DNA of 64,000 nt from Anaeromyxobacter paludicola (GTDB taxonomy: Bacteria; Myxococcota; Myxococcia; Myxococcales; Anaeromyxobacteraceae): the NCBI RefSeq assembly GCF_023169965.1, contig NZ_AP025592.1:2046001-2110000 (forward strand), in the 5' to 3' direction. The notes under the pieces are model-generated. The model was not told where the DNA came from, ran no database searches, and worked only from the letters and a program-made list of their open reading frames with translations. Each line of letters begins with the position of its first letter. Position 1 is the stretch's first letter. This document shows, one piece after another, positions 33,524-42,077 of the stretch. The translations under genes were made by a program, and so were the position numbers.

Positions 33524-34927
33524 CTAGCCGGCCTTCGGCTCGCCCTCGATCCGCCCCGCCAGCACGGGCTTCAGCACCTCGCGGGCCTCGCGGAGCACCG
33601 CGGCGGTGTCGTCCCAGGAGAGGCAGGGGTCGGTCACCGAGCGGCCGAAGGTGAGCTTCGAGAGGTCCGCCGGGATGGGCTGGTTCCCCGCCTCGAGGAA
33701 GCTCTCGATCATGAGCCCCACCACGGAGCGGTTGCCGCGGCGGATCTGGTCCACCACGTCGTTCACCACCTTGGGCTGGAGCTCCGGCTTCTTCCAGGAG
33801 TTGGCGTGCGAGCAGTCCACCACGATGTTCCCCGGCAGGCCGGCCTTGGCGAGCGCCTCCTCGGCCATGGCGATGGAGACGCTGTCGAAGTTGGGCCGGC
33901 CGCCGCCGCCGCGCAGCACGAGGTGGCCGTGGCGGTTGCCGCGGGTCCGGATCACCGCCGAGCGCCCCTGGTCGTTGATGCCCAGGAAGGCGTGCGGCCG
34001 GGCCGCCGAGAGGATGGCGTTGACCGCGCCGTCGATCTCGCCCTCGGTGCCGTTCTTGAACCCGACCGGCGTGGAGAGGCCGGAGGCGAGGTTCCGGTGG
34101 GTCTGCGACTCGGAGGTGCGGGCGCCGATGGCGGTCCAGGCGATGAGGTCGCCGCGGTAGTGGGGCGCGATGGGGTCGAGCGCCTCGGTGCCGGCCGGGA
34201 GCCCGAGCTCGTTCACGTCGAGCAGGAACTTGCGGGCGCGCTCCATGCCCTGGCGGATGTGGAACGAGCCGTCGAGGTCGGGGTCGTTGGTGAACCCCTC
34301 CCAGCCGGTGGTGGTGCGCGGCTTCTCGTAGTAGACGCGCATCACCAGGAAGAGCGTGTCGGCGAGCTCGTCGGCGAGGGCGCGGAGGCGGCGCGCGTAC
34401 TCGAGCCCGGCGACCGGGTCGTGGATCGAGCACGGGCCGACCACCACGAGGAGGCGCGGGTCGCTCCGGTCGAGGATCGCCTCCACCGTCCGCCGCCCCT
34501 CGACCACGGTGACCGCCGCCTTCTCGGAGACCGGGAGCCGCTGCTTCAGCTGGTCCGGGGGCGGCATCGCCTCGAAGCTGCCCACGTTCAGGTTCTCGGT
34601 GCGCTCGAGCGGGTGCCCGCCGGCGGCCAGCTCCACCCGGACGAACCCCGCGATCATGTCGCGGTAGAGCGCCTCGACGAGGTCGGGCTCGATGTCCTCT
34701 CGCTGGGCGAGGCCGCGCACGTGCGCGATGACCTGCTCCTCGCGGGCCGGGTCCTTCACGCCGTCGGCGGTCCGCTTGAACCGGCCGGCGGCGAGCGCGT
34801 AGGCGCGGCGGCGGGCGAGCAGCGCGACGAGGTCCTGGTCGAGGGCGTCGATCCGCTCGCGGACCTCCTGGAGGGTCTGGCAGGGAGCGATCGTGGCGGA
34901 GCCGGCTTCCTTGGGGGGCGTGGCCAT
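33524..34927 (-). CDS. aroG: Bifunctional AroQ chorismate mutase - class I-alpha DAHP synthase
   Basis: The 467-residue protein fuses two shikimate-pathway activities. Residues 15-95 are an AroQ-type chorismate mutase helix bundle (VRERIDALDQDLVALLARRR with Arg23, Arg41 and Lys51 in the expected places, then PAREEQVI). From about 115 on is a class I-alpha DAHP synthase: VVVGPCSIHDP, YYEKPRTTTGWEGF, WTAIGARTSESQTHRN, GNRHGHLVLRGG and DCSHANSWKKP. It condenses PEP and erythrose 4-phosphate. The mutase domain may both act on chorismate and carry feedback control. AroQ is better known fused to the I-beta type, so this order is worth checking. ATG 34927 has no good ribosome site; GTG 34939 is an alternative. 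Confidence 0.9.
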   Translation of the reverse strand: MATPPKEAGSATIAPCQTLQEVRERIDALDQDLVALLARRRAYALAAGRFKRTADGVKDPAREEQVIAHVRGLAQREDIEPDLVEALYRDMIAGFVRVELAAGGHPLERTENLNVGSFEAMPPPDQLKQRLPVSEKAAVTVVEGRRTVEAILDRSDPRLLVVVGPCSIHDPVAGLEYARRLRALADELADTLFLVMRVYYEKPRTTTGWEGFTNDPDLDGSFHIRQGMERARKFLLDVNELGLPAGTEALDPIAPHYRGDLIAWTAIGARTSESQTHRNLASGLSTPVGFKNGTEGEIDGAVNAILSAARPHAFLGINDQGRSAVIRTRGNRHGHLVLRGGGGRPNFDSVSIAMAEEALAKAGLPGNIVVDCSHANSWKKPELQPKVVNDVVDQIRRGNRSVVGLMIESFLEAGNQPIPADLSKLTFGRSVTDPCLSWDDTAAVLREAREVLKPVLAGRIEGEPKAG

Positions 34928-35088
34928 GGGACCGATCACGCTACCACGGCCCCCAGGGCGCGCGCACCAGGGGGCCCGGCCCGGCCGGCGCCGCGCGCTT
35001 CACGCGGGGTGCCCCGAGGAGCCGGGGACCGGGCCGGGCGCGTCCCGGTCACCCGGGCTCGCGCGCGCTCGACGAAGGCGGGAGCGTC

Positions 35089-36438
35089 TCAGCGCGATCG
35101 CTCCACGAGCGCCACCCGCCCGTCGCGCGCCCGCTCCCGCCAGCCCGGCTCCGGCGCCGCGAGCCCGATGGTCAGGGCCACGCCGATCTCGGGAGGGAGG
35201 GCCGCGAGCGTCGGCCGGAGCCGCACGTCGCGCCCGGTGTGCTCGGCGAGGAGCGCCTGGTTCGGGTAATCGACCGGCACGAGCCCCAGGCTCGCGCCCG
35301 GGGGCGGGAGCGCGCCGGCCCGCGCCGCCAGGGCGCCGAAGCGGCAGGGGCGGACCGTGGGGGCGGCGAGCCGGAGCGGGAGCGCCGCCAGGAGCGCGAT
35401 CCCGGCGAGCGCCGCCAGCCGGGGCAGGAGCGCCTCCGCCAGCGGCGCGCGGCCGAGCTTCACGAGGAGGTCGTCGAGCGCCGCGCCGGCGAGCAGCGCC
35501 AGCGGCGGGAGGGCCGGCAGGAAGTACCACCAGAACGAGCGGGCCGCGGCGCTGAAGGCGCCGAGCACGAGCGCCGCCCAGAGGAGCAGCCCGAGCCGGC
35601 CCCGCCGCTCGCGGAGGAGCGCCAGCGGCGCGAGGGCCACGATCGGCAGGCCGCGGCCGAGGAGGTCCGAGAGGAGCTGCAGGTGGCCGCGCCCGTCGGT
35701 CCGGCGCCCGGTGATCGAGGCGAGGAGCTGGTCGTGGAGGTAGCCCTGGAGATAGGCGCCGCCGGTCGCGACGCGGTCGGCGGCGGCGAAGGCGGCGATG
35801 GGCAGGAGGACGCCCGCGAGCACGAGGGCCCAGGCGCGCCCCGAGCGCAGCGCCTCGCGCCGCCCGGCGCAGAGGAGCACCAGCGCCGCCGCCACCGGCG
35901 CCCCGAGCGCCGGCGCGCCCTTCACGAGCGCGCCCAGGCCGGCGAGGAGCCCGCCGAGGAAGAGCCGCCGCCCGCTCGTCCCGGCCCGGAGCAGCACCGC
36001 CACGCAGAGCGTGAACAGGAGCACGAGCGGCGGGTCGAGCTTGGCGGTCGGGCTCCAGCGGAAGAAGGAGTCGTTGGTGGCGAGGAGGAGCGCGCCCAGG
36101 AACGCCGCCCGCGGCCCGAGCAGGTCGCGTCCGATGGCGAAGGTGGCGGCGAGGGTGCCGAGCGCGCAGAGCGCGCCGAGGAGCCCGAGGTGGAGCCCGG
36201 GCAGGAGCGCGAGCGCGCCGGCCTGCGCCCAGATCCAGAGCGGCGGGTGCTCGTGGAAGGCCGGCAGCGCCTCCGCGAGGTAGCGCAGGTGGAACGGCGT
36301 GCGGTCCTGCGCGAGGTGGCGGGCGATGACCGCGTACACGGCGCCGTCGTTCTCGTCCACGTGCACCACGAGGAGCGAGAAGGTGAGCCCGGCGAGCAGC
36401 AGCAGGGCGCCGGCGAGGGGGAGGCGGTCGCGGGACAA
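35089..36438 (-). CDS. PMT/ArnT-type membrane glycosyltransferase
   Basis: The 449-residue protein has about 11-12 membrane helices and the GT-C pattern of the PMT_2 family: after TM1 the acidic periplasmic loop VHVDENDGAVYAVIARHLAQ, then HLRYLAEALPAFHEHPPLW and FRWSPTAKLDPPLVLLFTLC. Such enzymes transfer a sugar from a polyprenyl phosphate donor to lipid A, glycoprotein or another acceptor on the outer face of the inner membrane. The start is TTG 36438, with only a weak AGGG upstream. It is divergent from aceK; neither neighbour indicates the acceptor. Confidence 0.8.
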   Translation of the reverse strand: MSRDRLPLAGALLLLAGLTFSLLVVHVDENDGAVYAVIARHLAQDRTPFHLRYLAEALPAFHEHPPLWIWAQAGALALLPGLHLGLLGALCALGTLAATFAIGRDLLGPRAAFLGALLLATNDSFFRWSPTAKLDPPLVLLFTLCVAVLLRAGTSGRRLFLGGLLAGLGALVKGAPALGAPVAAALVLLCAGRREALRSGRAWALVLAGVLLPIAAFAAADRVATGGAYLQGYLHDQLLASITGRRTDGRGHLQLLSDLLGRGLPIVALAPLALLRERRGRLGLLLWAALVLGAFSAAARSFWWYFLPALPPLALLAGAALDDLLVKLGRAPLAEALLPRLAALAGIALLAALPLRLAAPTVRPCRFGALAARAGALPPPGASLGLVPVDYPNQALLAEHTGRDVRLRPTLAALPPEIGVALTIGLAAPEPGWRERARDGRVALVERSR

Positions 36439-36521
36439 GGCGGGGGCGACCCTAGCCCGGAACGGGGTCCCCGGTCATCCCCGGCGCGGCGAACGGGTTG
36501 CGCCGCCGCGCCGGCGCCCGC

Positions 36522-38279
36522 ATGAGCACCCGCAGCATGCGCGCGGCCCGACCCGAGAGCGAGCTCGACCTGGCGGAGTGGGGGGCCGACGCCATCCTGC
36601 GGTCGTACGAGCTCTTCCGCGAGGAGTTCAACCGGATCACCGGCCGCGCCCGCGCCCGGTTCGAGGCGCGCGACTGGCGCGGCATCCAGCAGGACGCGGT
36701 GGAGCGGCTCGACCTGCGCCCCCGCTCGGTGCAGGAGCTGGTGCAGGCCCTCGAGGCCCGCTGCGCCGGGGCGGCCGAGCGCCACGCCCTCTTCGCCGGG
36801 ATGAAGCGGCTCTACGCCGCCCGGATGGCCGGGCGGCACGACGTGGAGCTGGCGGAGACCTTCTTCAACTCGGCGACGCGCCGCGTGCTCGGGACGGTGG
36901 GGGTGCAGCCGGACCAGGAGTTCGTCGCCTCGGACTGGGAGCTCCTCGCCGCGCCCTCCGCCGAGCCGGTCTACGCCACCTACCGGCCGGAGGGCGGCAC
37001 CGAGGCGCTCTTCCGGCGGCTGCTCGGGGACCGCGCCTTCCGCGTGCCGTGGCGCGACCTCGCCGGCGACGCGCGGCTCGCGGCGGCGGAGCTCGACGCC
37101 TTCCTCGCGTCCACCCTCGACGGCCGCCCGCTCGACGCGGTCGAGCTCGCGCGGCCGGTCTTCTTCCGCAACAAGGGCGCCTACCTCGTGGGGCGGCTCC
37201 GGCGCGGCGACGCGCTCTCCCCGCTGCTCCTGCCCCTCCTGAACGGCGAGGGCGGGATCGCGCTCGACGCGGTGCTCCTCACCGAGCGCGACGCCAGCAT
37301 CGTCTTCAGCTTCACCCGCTCCTACTTCCACGTCGAGATCGACCGGCCGCACGACCTCGTCTGGTTCGTGAAGTCGCTCCTGCCCACCAAGCGGGTGTCC
37401 GAGATCTACATCGGGCTCGGCTACAACAAGCACGGCAAGACCGAGCTCTACCGCGAGCTGCAGGAGCACCTCGCCCACGGCCACGACCGCTTCCGGGTCG
37501 CGGCGGGGGTGCCCGGGATGGTGATGGCGGTCTTCACCCTCCCCTCGCTCGACCTCGTCTTCAAGGTCATCAAGGACCGCTTCCCGGCGCCGAAGAGCAC
37601 CACCCGCGCCGAGGTGATGAGGAAGTACGCCCTGGTGTTCCGGCACGACCGCGCCGGGCGGCTCGTGGACGCGCAGGAGTTCGAGCACCTCGCCTTCGAG
37701 CGGGCCCGCTTCGAGCCGGCGCTGCTCGAGGCGCTGCTCCGCGACTGCGGCGAGTCGGTCCGGCTCGAGGGCGACCGGGTGGTGGTCCGGCACCTCTACG
37801 CCGAGCGGCGGCTCGTGCCCCTCGACCTGTACGTGCGGGACCACGACGAGCCGGGCGCGCGCGACGCGGTGCTCGACTACGGGCAGTGCATCCGCGACCT
37901 CGCCGCCACCAACACCTTCCCCGGCGACCTGCTCCTCAAGAACTTCGGGGTCACCCGGCACGGCCGGGTCATCTTCTACGACTACGACGAGCTCTGCCCG
38001 GTGACCGAGTGCCGCTTCCGCGACCTGCCGGCGCCGCGCGACGACGGCGAGGAGACGGCCGCCGAGCCCTGGTTCTACGTGGCCGACGAGGACGTGTTCC
38101 CGGAGGAGTTCCTGCGCTTCCTCGGCCTGCCCGGCCCGCTGCGGGAGGCGTTCCTCTCGGCCCACGCCGAGCTCCTGACCGCCGGCTTCTGGCGCCGCTG
38201 CCAGGAGCGGCTCCGCGCCGGCGAGGTCATCGACATCTTCCCCTACCGGCAGAGCCAGCGGCTCGGTCACTCCGGCTGA
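36522..38279 (+). CDS. aceK: Isocitrate dehydrogenase kinase/phosphatase AceK
   Basis: The 585-residue protein matches AceK in length and motifs: FYNSATR-like AETFFNSATRRVLGTVG, RNKGAYLVGR (ATP-contacting Lys), MVMAVFTLPSLDLVFKVIKD, and the catalytic DYGQCIRDLAATNTFPGDLL / LKNFGVTRHGRVIFYDYDEL region. It phosphorylates and dephosphorylates isocitrate dehydrogenase to switch carbon between the TCA cycle and the glyoxylate bypass. ATG 36522 is preferred; 36498 and 36537 are alternatives and none has a strong ribosome site. The glyoxylate bypass genes aceBA, its usual neighbours in enterobacteria, are not adjacent here. Confidence 0.95.
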   Translation: MSTRSMRAARPESELDLAEWGADAILRSYELFREEFNRITGRARARFEARDWRGIQQDAVERLDLRPRSVQELVQALEARCAGAAERHALFAGMKRLYAARMAGRHDVELAETFFNSATRRVLGTVGVQPDQEFVASDWELLAAPSAEPVYATYRPEGGTEALFRRLLGDRAFRVPWRDLAGDARLAAAELDAFLASTLDGRPLDAVELARPVFFRNKGAYLVGRLRRGDALSPLLLPLLNGEGGIALDAVLLTERDASIVFSFTRSYFHVEIDRPHDLVWFVKSLLPTKRVSEIYIGLGYNKHGKTELYRELQEHLAHGHDRFRVAAGVPGMVMAVFTLPSLDLVFKVIKDRFPAPKSTTRAEVMRKYALVFRHDRAGRLVDAQEFEHLAFERARFEPALLEALLRDCGESVRLEGDRVVVRHLYAERRLVPLDLYVRDHDEPGARDAVLDYGQCIRDLAATNTFPGDLLLKNFGVTRHGRVIFYDYDELCPVTECRFRDLPAPRDDGEETAAEPWFYVADEDVFPEEFLRFLGLPGPLREAFLSAHAELLTAGFWRRCQERLRAGEVIDIFPYRQSQRLGHSG

Positions 38280-38410
38280 CGCCAGCCTGCTCCCGGGCCG
38301 GCCGGCGGAGCGCGTGCCCCGGCCGCGGCCGTAGATCCCCGACCGACCCGTCCGGATGCGTGTCTCGACGGGTGAAGGTCGGCTAGAACGGGGCCCGAGA
38401 GGGCGCTCCG

Positions 38411-40339
38411 TTGGTCGCAGACGACGACATCCCGCCGGCCTCGGGTCCGGGCGAACCGCTGGCGACGGCCATCTTCGAGCTGATGCCGGCCGGCGTCGCG
38501 CTGCTGCGGGGCGAGGAGCTCGTCTACGAGTACGTGAACCCGGCCTACCAGGCGATGGTGGCCGGCGCGTCGCTGGTCGGGCGGCCGTTCGGGAGCGCCT
38601 GGGTGGAGATGGGCGATCGGCTCCGCCCCGCCCTGCGCGAGGTGCTCCGGACCGGACGCCGGTTCGGGGGCCACGACCAGCCGCTGCCGGTCCGCCGCGG
38701 CCGCGGGCTGAGCACCGCCTGGTTCGACTTCAGCGTGGACCGCCTCACCGACCCGCGCGGCGGGCCGGACCGGCTCCTGATCCTCGCCACCGAGACCACC
38801 GCCACGGTGCACGCGCGCCGCGTCGCCGAGGAGAGCGCCTCCCACAGCGCCAAGGCCCTGCGCGACCTGCAGGCGGTGGTGGACGCGCTCTCGGTCGGCG
38901 TGATGATCGCCGACCCGGCCGGCAACCTGCTGGTCCTCAACTACGCCGCCGCGGCCCTGCACGGCTTCGGCACCGGCGAGGACTACCAGCTCGGCCTGCG
39001 CGAGCTGTCGTCCCTGTTCCGCGTGCGCGACCTCGCCGGGCGGGAGCTCGCGCCGGAGGACTGGCCGCTCGGCCGGATCGTCCGCGGGGAGTCGTTCGAC
39101 GACCTCGAGTTCGAGCTGGAGCGGCCGGAGCAGGGCTGGCGGCGCATCCTCTCGTACGGCGGCCGGCCGGTCGCCGGCGAGGGCGGGCGCCCCTTCGTGA
39201 ACGTGCTCACGATCCGCGACGTGACCGCGCTGCACCAGGCCGAGCGCGATCGCCGCCAGCTCTTCGAGCGGGTGCAGCGGCAGGCGGCGCAGCTCGAGGC
39301 GGTGCTCGCCGCCATCGCCGACGGGCTCATCATCTACGGCCCGTCCGGCGAGGTGCTCCACATCAACCCCGCCGGCCGCGACACCACCGGGTTCGGCGAC
39401 GAGCTGCTCGAGCGGCCGCTCGCGGCGCGCCTGCGCGCCGGCGACCTGGTGGACGACGCCGGGCGGCCGATCCCGATCGAGGAGACGCCGGCCTGGCGCG
39501 CGCTGCGCGGCGAGACGAGCCGGGGCCGGGTGGTCGGGATGCGCCGCCCCGACGGGCAGCGCATCTGGCACTCGGTGAGCGCCGCGCCCATCCGCGGCCC
39601 CACCGGCGAGGTGCAGGGCGCGGTGGTGAGCCTCACCGACGTCTCCGCCATCCGCGAGCTGCAGGAGCAGCGGGCGGACCTCATCCGCACCCTCTCGCAC
39701 GACGTGCGGACCCCGCTCAACGTGATCGTGAACCAGGCGGAGCTGCTCCGGATGAAGCCCTCGCTGGAGGGGCTGCCGCGGCGGCTCGCGTCGATCGCGA
39801 CCAGCACGCGCCGCATCACCGCGATGATCGACGACCTCGTCGAGATGGCGCGGATCCAGCTCGGCCGCGCGGCGGCGCAGCAGGCGCCGGTGGATCTCCA
39901 GGCCTTCCTCGCCGAGCTGCTCGACCGGCTCCGGGGGACGCTCCCCGTGGAGCGCGTCACCGCGGAGCTGCCGCCGGGCCTGCCGCGCGTCGCCGCCGAC
40001 CCCGGCCGGCTGGAGCGGATCCTGGTGAACCTGCTCGGGAACGCGCTCAAGTACTCCGAGGGGCCGGTGCGGGTCGGCGCCCGGGCGACCGGCCCGAACC
40101 TCGAGCTCGCGGTCGCGGACCAGGGGCGCGGCATCTCCGCCGAGGACCTGCCGCGGATCTTCGACCGGTTCTTCCGGGCCGGCGACGTCGGCGAGACCGA
40201 GGGGATCGGGCTCGGGCTCTACGTGGCGCGCTCGCTCGCCGAGGCGCACGGCGGGACCATCCGCGCCGAGAGCGGCGGCCCGGGCCAGGGCAGCGTCTTC
40301 ACGCTCGTGCTCCCCCTGGCGGCGGTGCCGGCGCCATGA
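38411..40339 (+). CDS. PAS-domain sensor histidine kinase
   Basis: The 642-residue protein has no obvious membrane segment. It contains three PAS-like units (about 20-130, 150-275 and 285-415, e.g. VVDALSVGVMIADPAGNLLV and VLAAIADGLIIYGPSGEVLH), a HisKA domain with the phosphorylated His430 in LSHDVRTPLN, and an HATPase_c domain with N box LVNLLGNALKYS, G1 DQGRGIS and G2 GLGLYVARS. It is a cytoplasmic sensor kinase, probably redox- or ligand-sensing through PAS. TTG 38411 is the start. The stop overlaps the response regulator start (ATGA), so that regulator is the likely partner. Confidence 0.9.
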   Translation: MVADDDIPPASGPGEPLATAIFELMPAGVALLRGEELVYEYVNPAYQAMVAGASLVGRPFGSAWVEMGDRLRPALREVLRTGRRFGGHDQPLPVRRGRGLSTAWFDFSVDRLTDPRGGPDRLLILATETTATVHARRVAEESASHSAKALRDLQAVVDALSVGVMIADPAGNLLVLNYAAAALHGFGTGEDYQLGLRELSSLFRVRDLAGRELAPEDWPLGRIVRGESFDDLEFELERPEQGWRRILSYGGRPVAGEGGRPFVNVLTIRDVTALHQAERDRRQLFERVQRQAAQLEAVLAAIADGLIIYGPSGEVLHINPAGRDTTGFGDELLERPLAARLRAGDLVDDAGRPIPIEETPAWRALRGETSRGRVVGMRRPDGQRIWHSVSAAPIRGPTGEVQGAVVSLTDVSAIRELQEQRADLIRTLSHDVRTPLNVIVNQAELLRMKPSLEGLPRRLASIATSTRRITAMIDDLVEMARIQLGRAAAQQAPVDLQAFLAELLDRLRGTLPVERVTAELPPGLPRVAADPGRLERILVNLLGNALKYSEGPVRVGARATGPNLELAVADQGRGISAEDLPRIFDRFFRAGDVGETEGIGLGLYVARSLAEAHGGTIRAESGGPGQGSVFTLVLPLAAVPAP

Positions 40340-40743
40340 GCGACCCCGGGGTCGGCGGCGGCGCGCCACAGGCGGAGCGCCTCCGGGTGCTGCTCGTGGA
40401 GGACGACGACGACCTCCGCGAGATCACCGCCGAGTGCCTCGGGATGGAGGGCTTCGAGACCGACGCGGCGCGCGACGGGCTCGACGCGCTCGAGCGGCTC
40501 CAGGCCGATCCGCTCCCGCACGCGCTGGTCCTCGACCTGGTCATGCCGCGCATGGGCGGCCTCGAGCTGCTGGAGCGGATGCGCGCGTCCTCGCGGCTCG
40601 CCGGGATCCCGGTGGTGGTCGTCACCGGCACGCCGCCCGCCACCCGCCCCGCCGCCGAGGCCCTCCTGCAGAAGCCGGTGGACTTCGGCCAGCTCTGCCG
40701 GGTGCTCCTGCGGATCCTGGAGCGCTCCGCCGCGAGCGGCTGA
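40336..40743 (+). CDS. Single-domain response regulator
   Basis: At 135 residues this is only a CheY-like receiver: acidic pair Asp23/Asp24 in LLVEDDDD, phosphoacceptor Asp67 in LVLDLVMPRMGG, Thr97 in VVVTGTPP and Lys113 in LLQKPVD. There is no output domain, so it signals by protein contact or serves as a phosphorelay intermediate for the kinase it overlaps. ATG 40336 shares 4 bases with the kinase stop, indicating coupled translation. It is followed by an 83-base gap before an unrelated enzyme gene. Confidence 0.9.
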   Translation: MSDPGVGGGAPQAERLRVLLVEDDDDLREITAECLGMEGFETDAARDGLDALERLQADPLPHALVLDLVMPRMGGLELLERMRASSRLAGIPVVVVTGTPPATRPAAEALLQKPVDFGQLCRVLLRILERSAASG

Positions 40744-40826
40744 GCCGGACCGCCGCCCCCGTTGGAGGACGAGCGCCGCCCGGGCGGAGGGGTTATGCTC
40801 GCGCCCCCCGCGCACTGGAGGAGTAC

Positions 40827-42014
40827 ATGACCGCCGCGTCCCTGTCAGAGCTCGCCCCGCCCACGCGCCTCCTGCTCGGCCCCGGCCCGAGCCCCGTGTC
40901 GCCCCGCGTGCTGCGCGCGCTCGGGACGCCGCCGCTCGGCCACCTCGACCCCGCCTTCCTCGTCATCATGAACGAGCTGCAGGCGGCCCTGCGCGAGGTG
41001 TTCCGCACCCGGAACCCCTTCACCATCGCCGTCTCCGGCACCGGCTCGGCCGGCATGGAGGCCGCGCTCGTGAACCTGCTCGAGCCGGGCGACACCGCCG
41101 TCGTCGGCGTGAACGGCGTCTTCGGGGCGCGGCTCGCCGACATCGCCGGCCGCTGCGGCGCGAAGGTCGTGAAGCTCGAGGCCCCCTGGGGCGAGGTCTT
41201 CACGCCCGCCGAGGTGGAGGAGGCGCTGGCGCGCGAGGGGAACGTGAAGCTGGTCGCCCTCGTCCACGCCGAGACCTCGACCGGCGCCCGGCAGCCCATG
41301 GAGGGGATGGGCGACCTCTGCCGCCGGCACGGCGCGCTCCTCGTCCTCGACACCGTCACCTCCCTCGGCGGCCTCCCGGTGGAGGTGGACGCGTGGGGCG
41401 TGGACGCCTGCTACTCGGGGACGCAGAAGTGCCTCTCCTGCCCGCCGGGCCTGGCTCCCCTGACCTTCAGCCCGCGCGCCGTCGAGGTGCTGAAGTCGCG
41501 CAAGCAGAAGGTGCAGAGCTGGTACCTCGACATGAGCATGATCGCGGACTACTGGACCGAGGGCAAGCGGGCCTACCACCACACCGCGCCCATCAACATG
41601 GTCTACGCGCTCCGCGAGGCCCTGCGGCTCGTGCTCGAGGAGGGGCTCGACGCCCGGTTCGCCCGCCACGCCCGCCACAGCGCCGCGCTCCTCGCCGGCC
41701 TCGCCGCCCTCGGCTGCCGTCCGGTGGCCGCGGAGGGGCGCCGGCTCCCCTCGCTGAACTGCATCTTCGCCCCCGATGGCGTGGCGGAGGCGCCGGTGCG
41801 CAAGGCGGTCCTCGAGGAGTTCGACATCGAGATCGGCGGCGGCCTCGGCCCGCTCGCCGGCAAGGTCTGGCGCATCGGCCTGATGGGCGACGGCGCCCGC
41901 CAGGGCAGCGTGGTGGCCGTCCTGTCGGCGCTCGAGCAGGTCCTGGCCCGGCAGGGAAAGGTCTCTCGCCCCGGCGTCGCCCTCGAGGCCGCGCTGCGGG
42001 TGTACGAGGGCTGA
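40827..42014 (+). CDS. Class V aminotransferase (alanine-glyoxylate / serine-pyruvate type)
   Basis: The 395-residue PLP enzyme has TRLLLGPGPSPVSPRVLRAL at the start, SGTGSAGMEAALVNLLEPGD, HAETSTGARQPM, LLVLDTVTSLGGLPVEVDAW and the Schiff-base Lys201 in YSGTQKCLSCPPGLAP. The pattern is that of the alanine-glyoxylate/serine-glyoxylate/serine-pyruvate aminotransferase branch, which links glyoxylate to glycine or serine metabolism in the cytoplasm. GGAGGAG three bases before ATG 40827 sets the start. It stands alone. With AceK and GlcDEF it adds to a loose glyoxylate theme, though the genes are not clustered. Confidence 0.9.
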   Translation: MTAASLSELAPPTRLLLGPGPSPVSPRVLRALGTPPLGHLDPAFLVIMNELQAALREVFRTRNPFTIAVSGTGSAGMEAALVNLLEPGDTAVVGVNGVFGARLADIAGRCGAKVVKLEAPWGEVFTPAEVEEALAREGNVKLVALVHAETSTGARQPMEGMGDLCRRHGALLVLDTVTSLGGLPVEVDAWGVDACYSGTQKCLSCPPGLAPLTFSPRAVEVLKSRKQKVQSWYLDMSMIADYWTEGKRAYHHTAPINMVYALREALRLVLEEGLDARFARHARHSAALLAGLAALGCRPVAAEGRRLPSLNCIFAPDGVAEAPVRKAVLEEFDIEIGGGLGPLAGKVWRIGLMGDGARQGSVVAVLSALEQVLARQGKVSRPGVALEAALRVYEG

Positions 42015-42077
42015 CGCGACCGGCGCGCGGGGCCGCCCCCTCCCCTCCCGCGTCGCGGGACCGGGGAGCGGCCCGCC

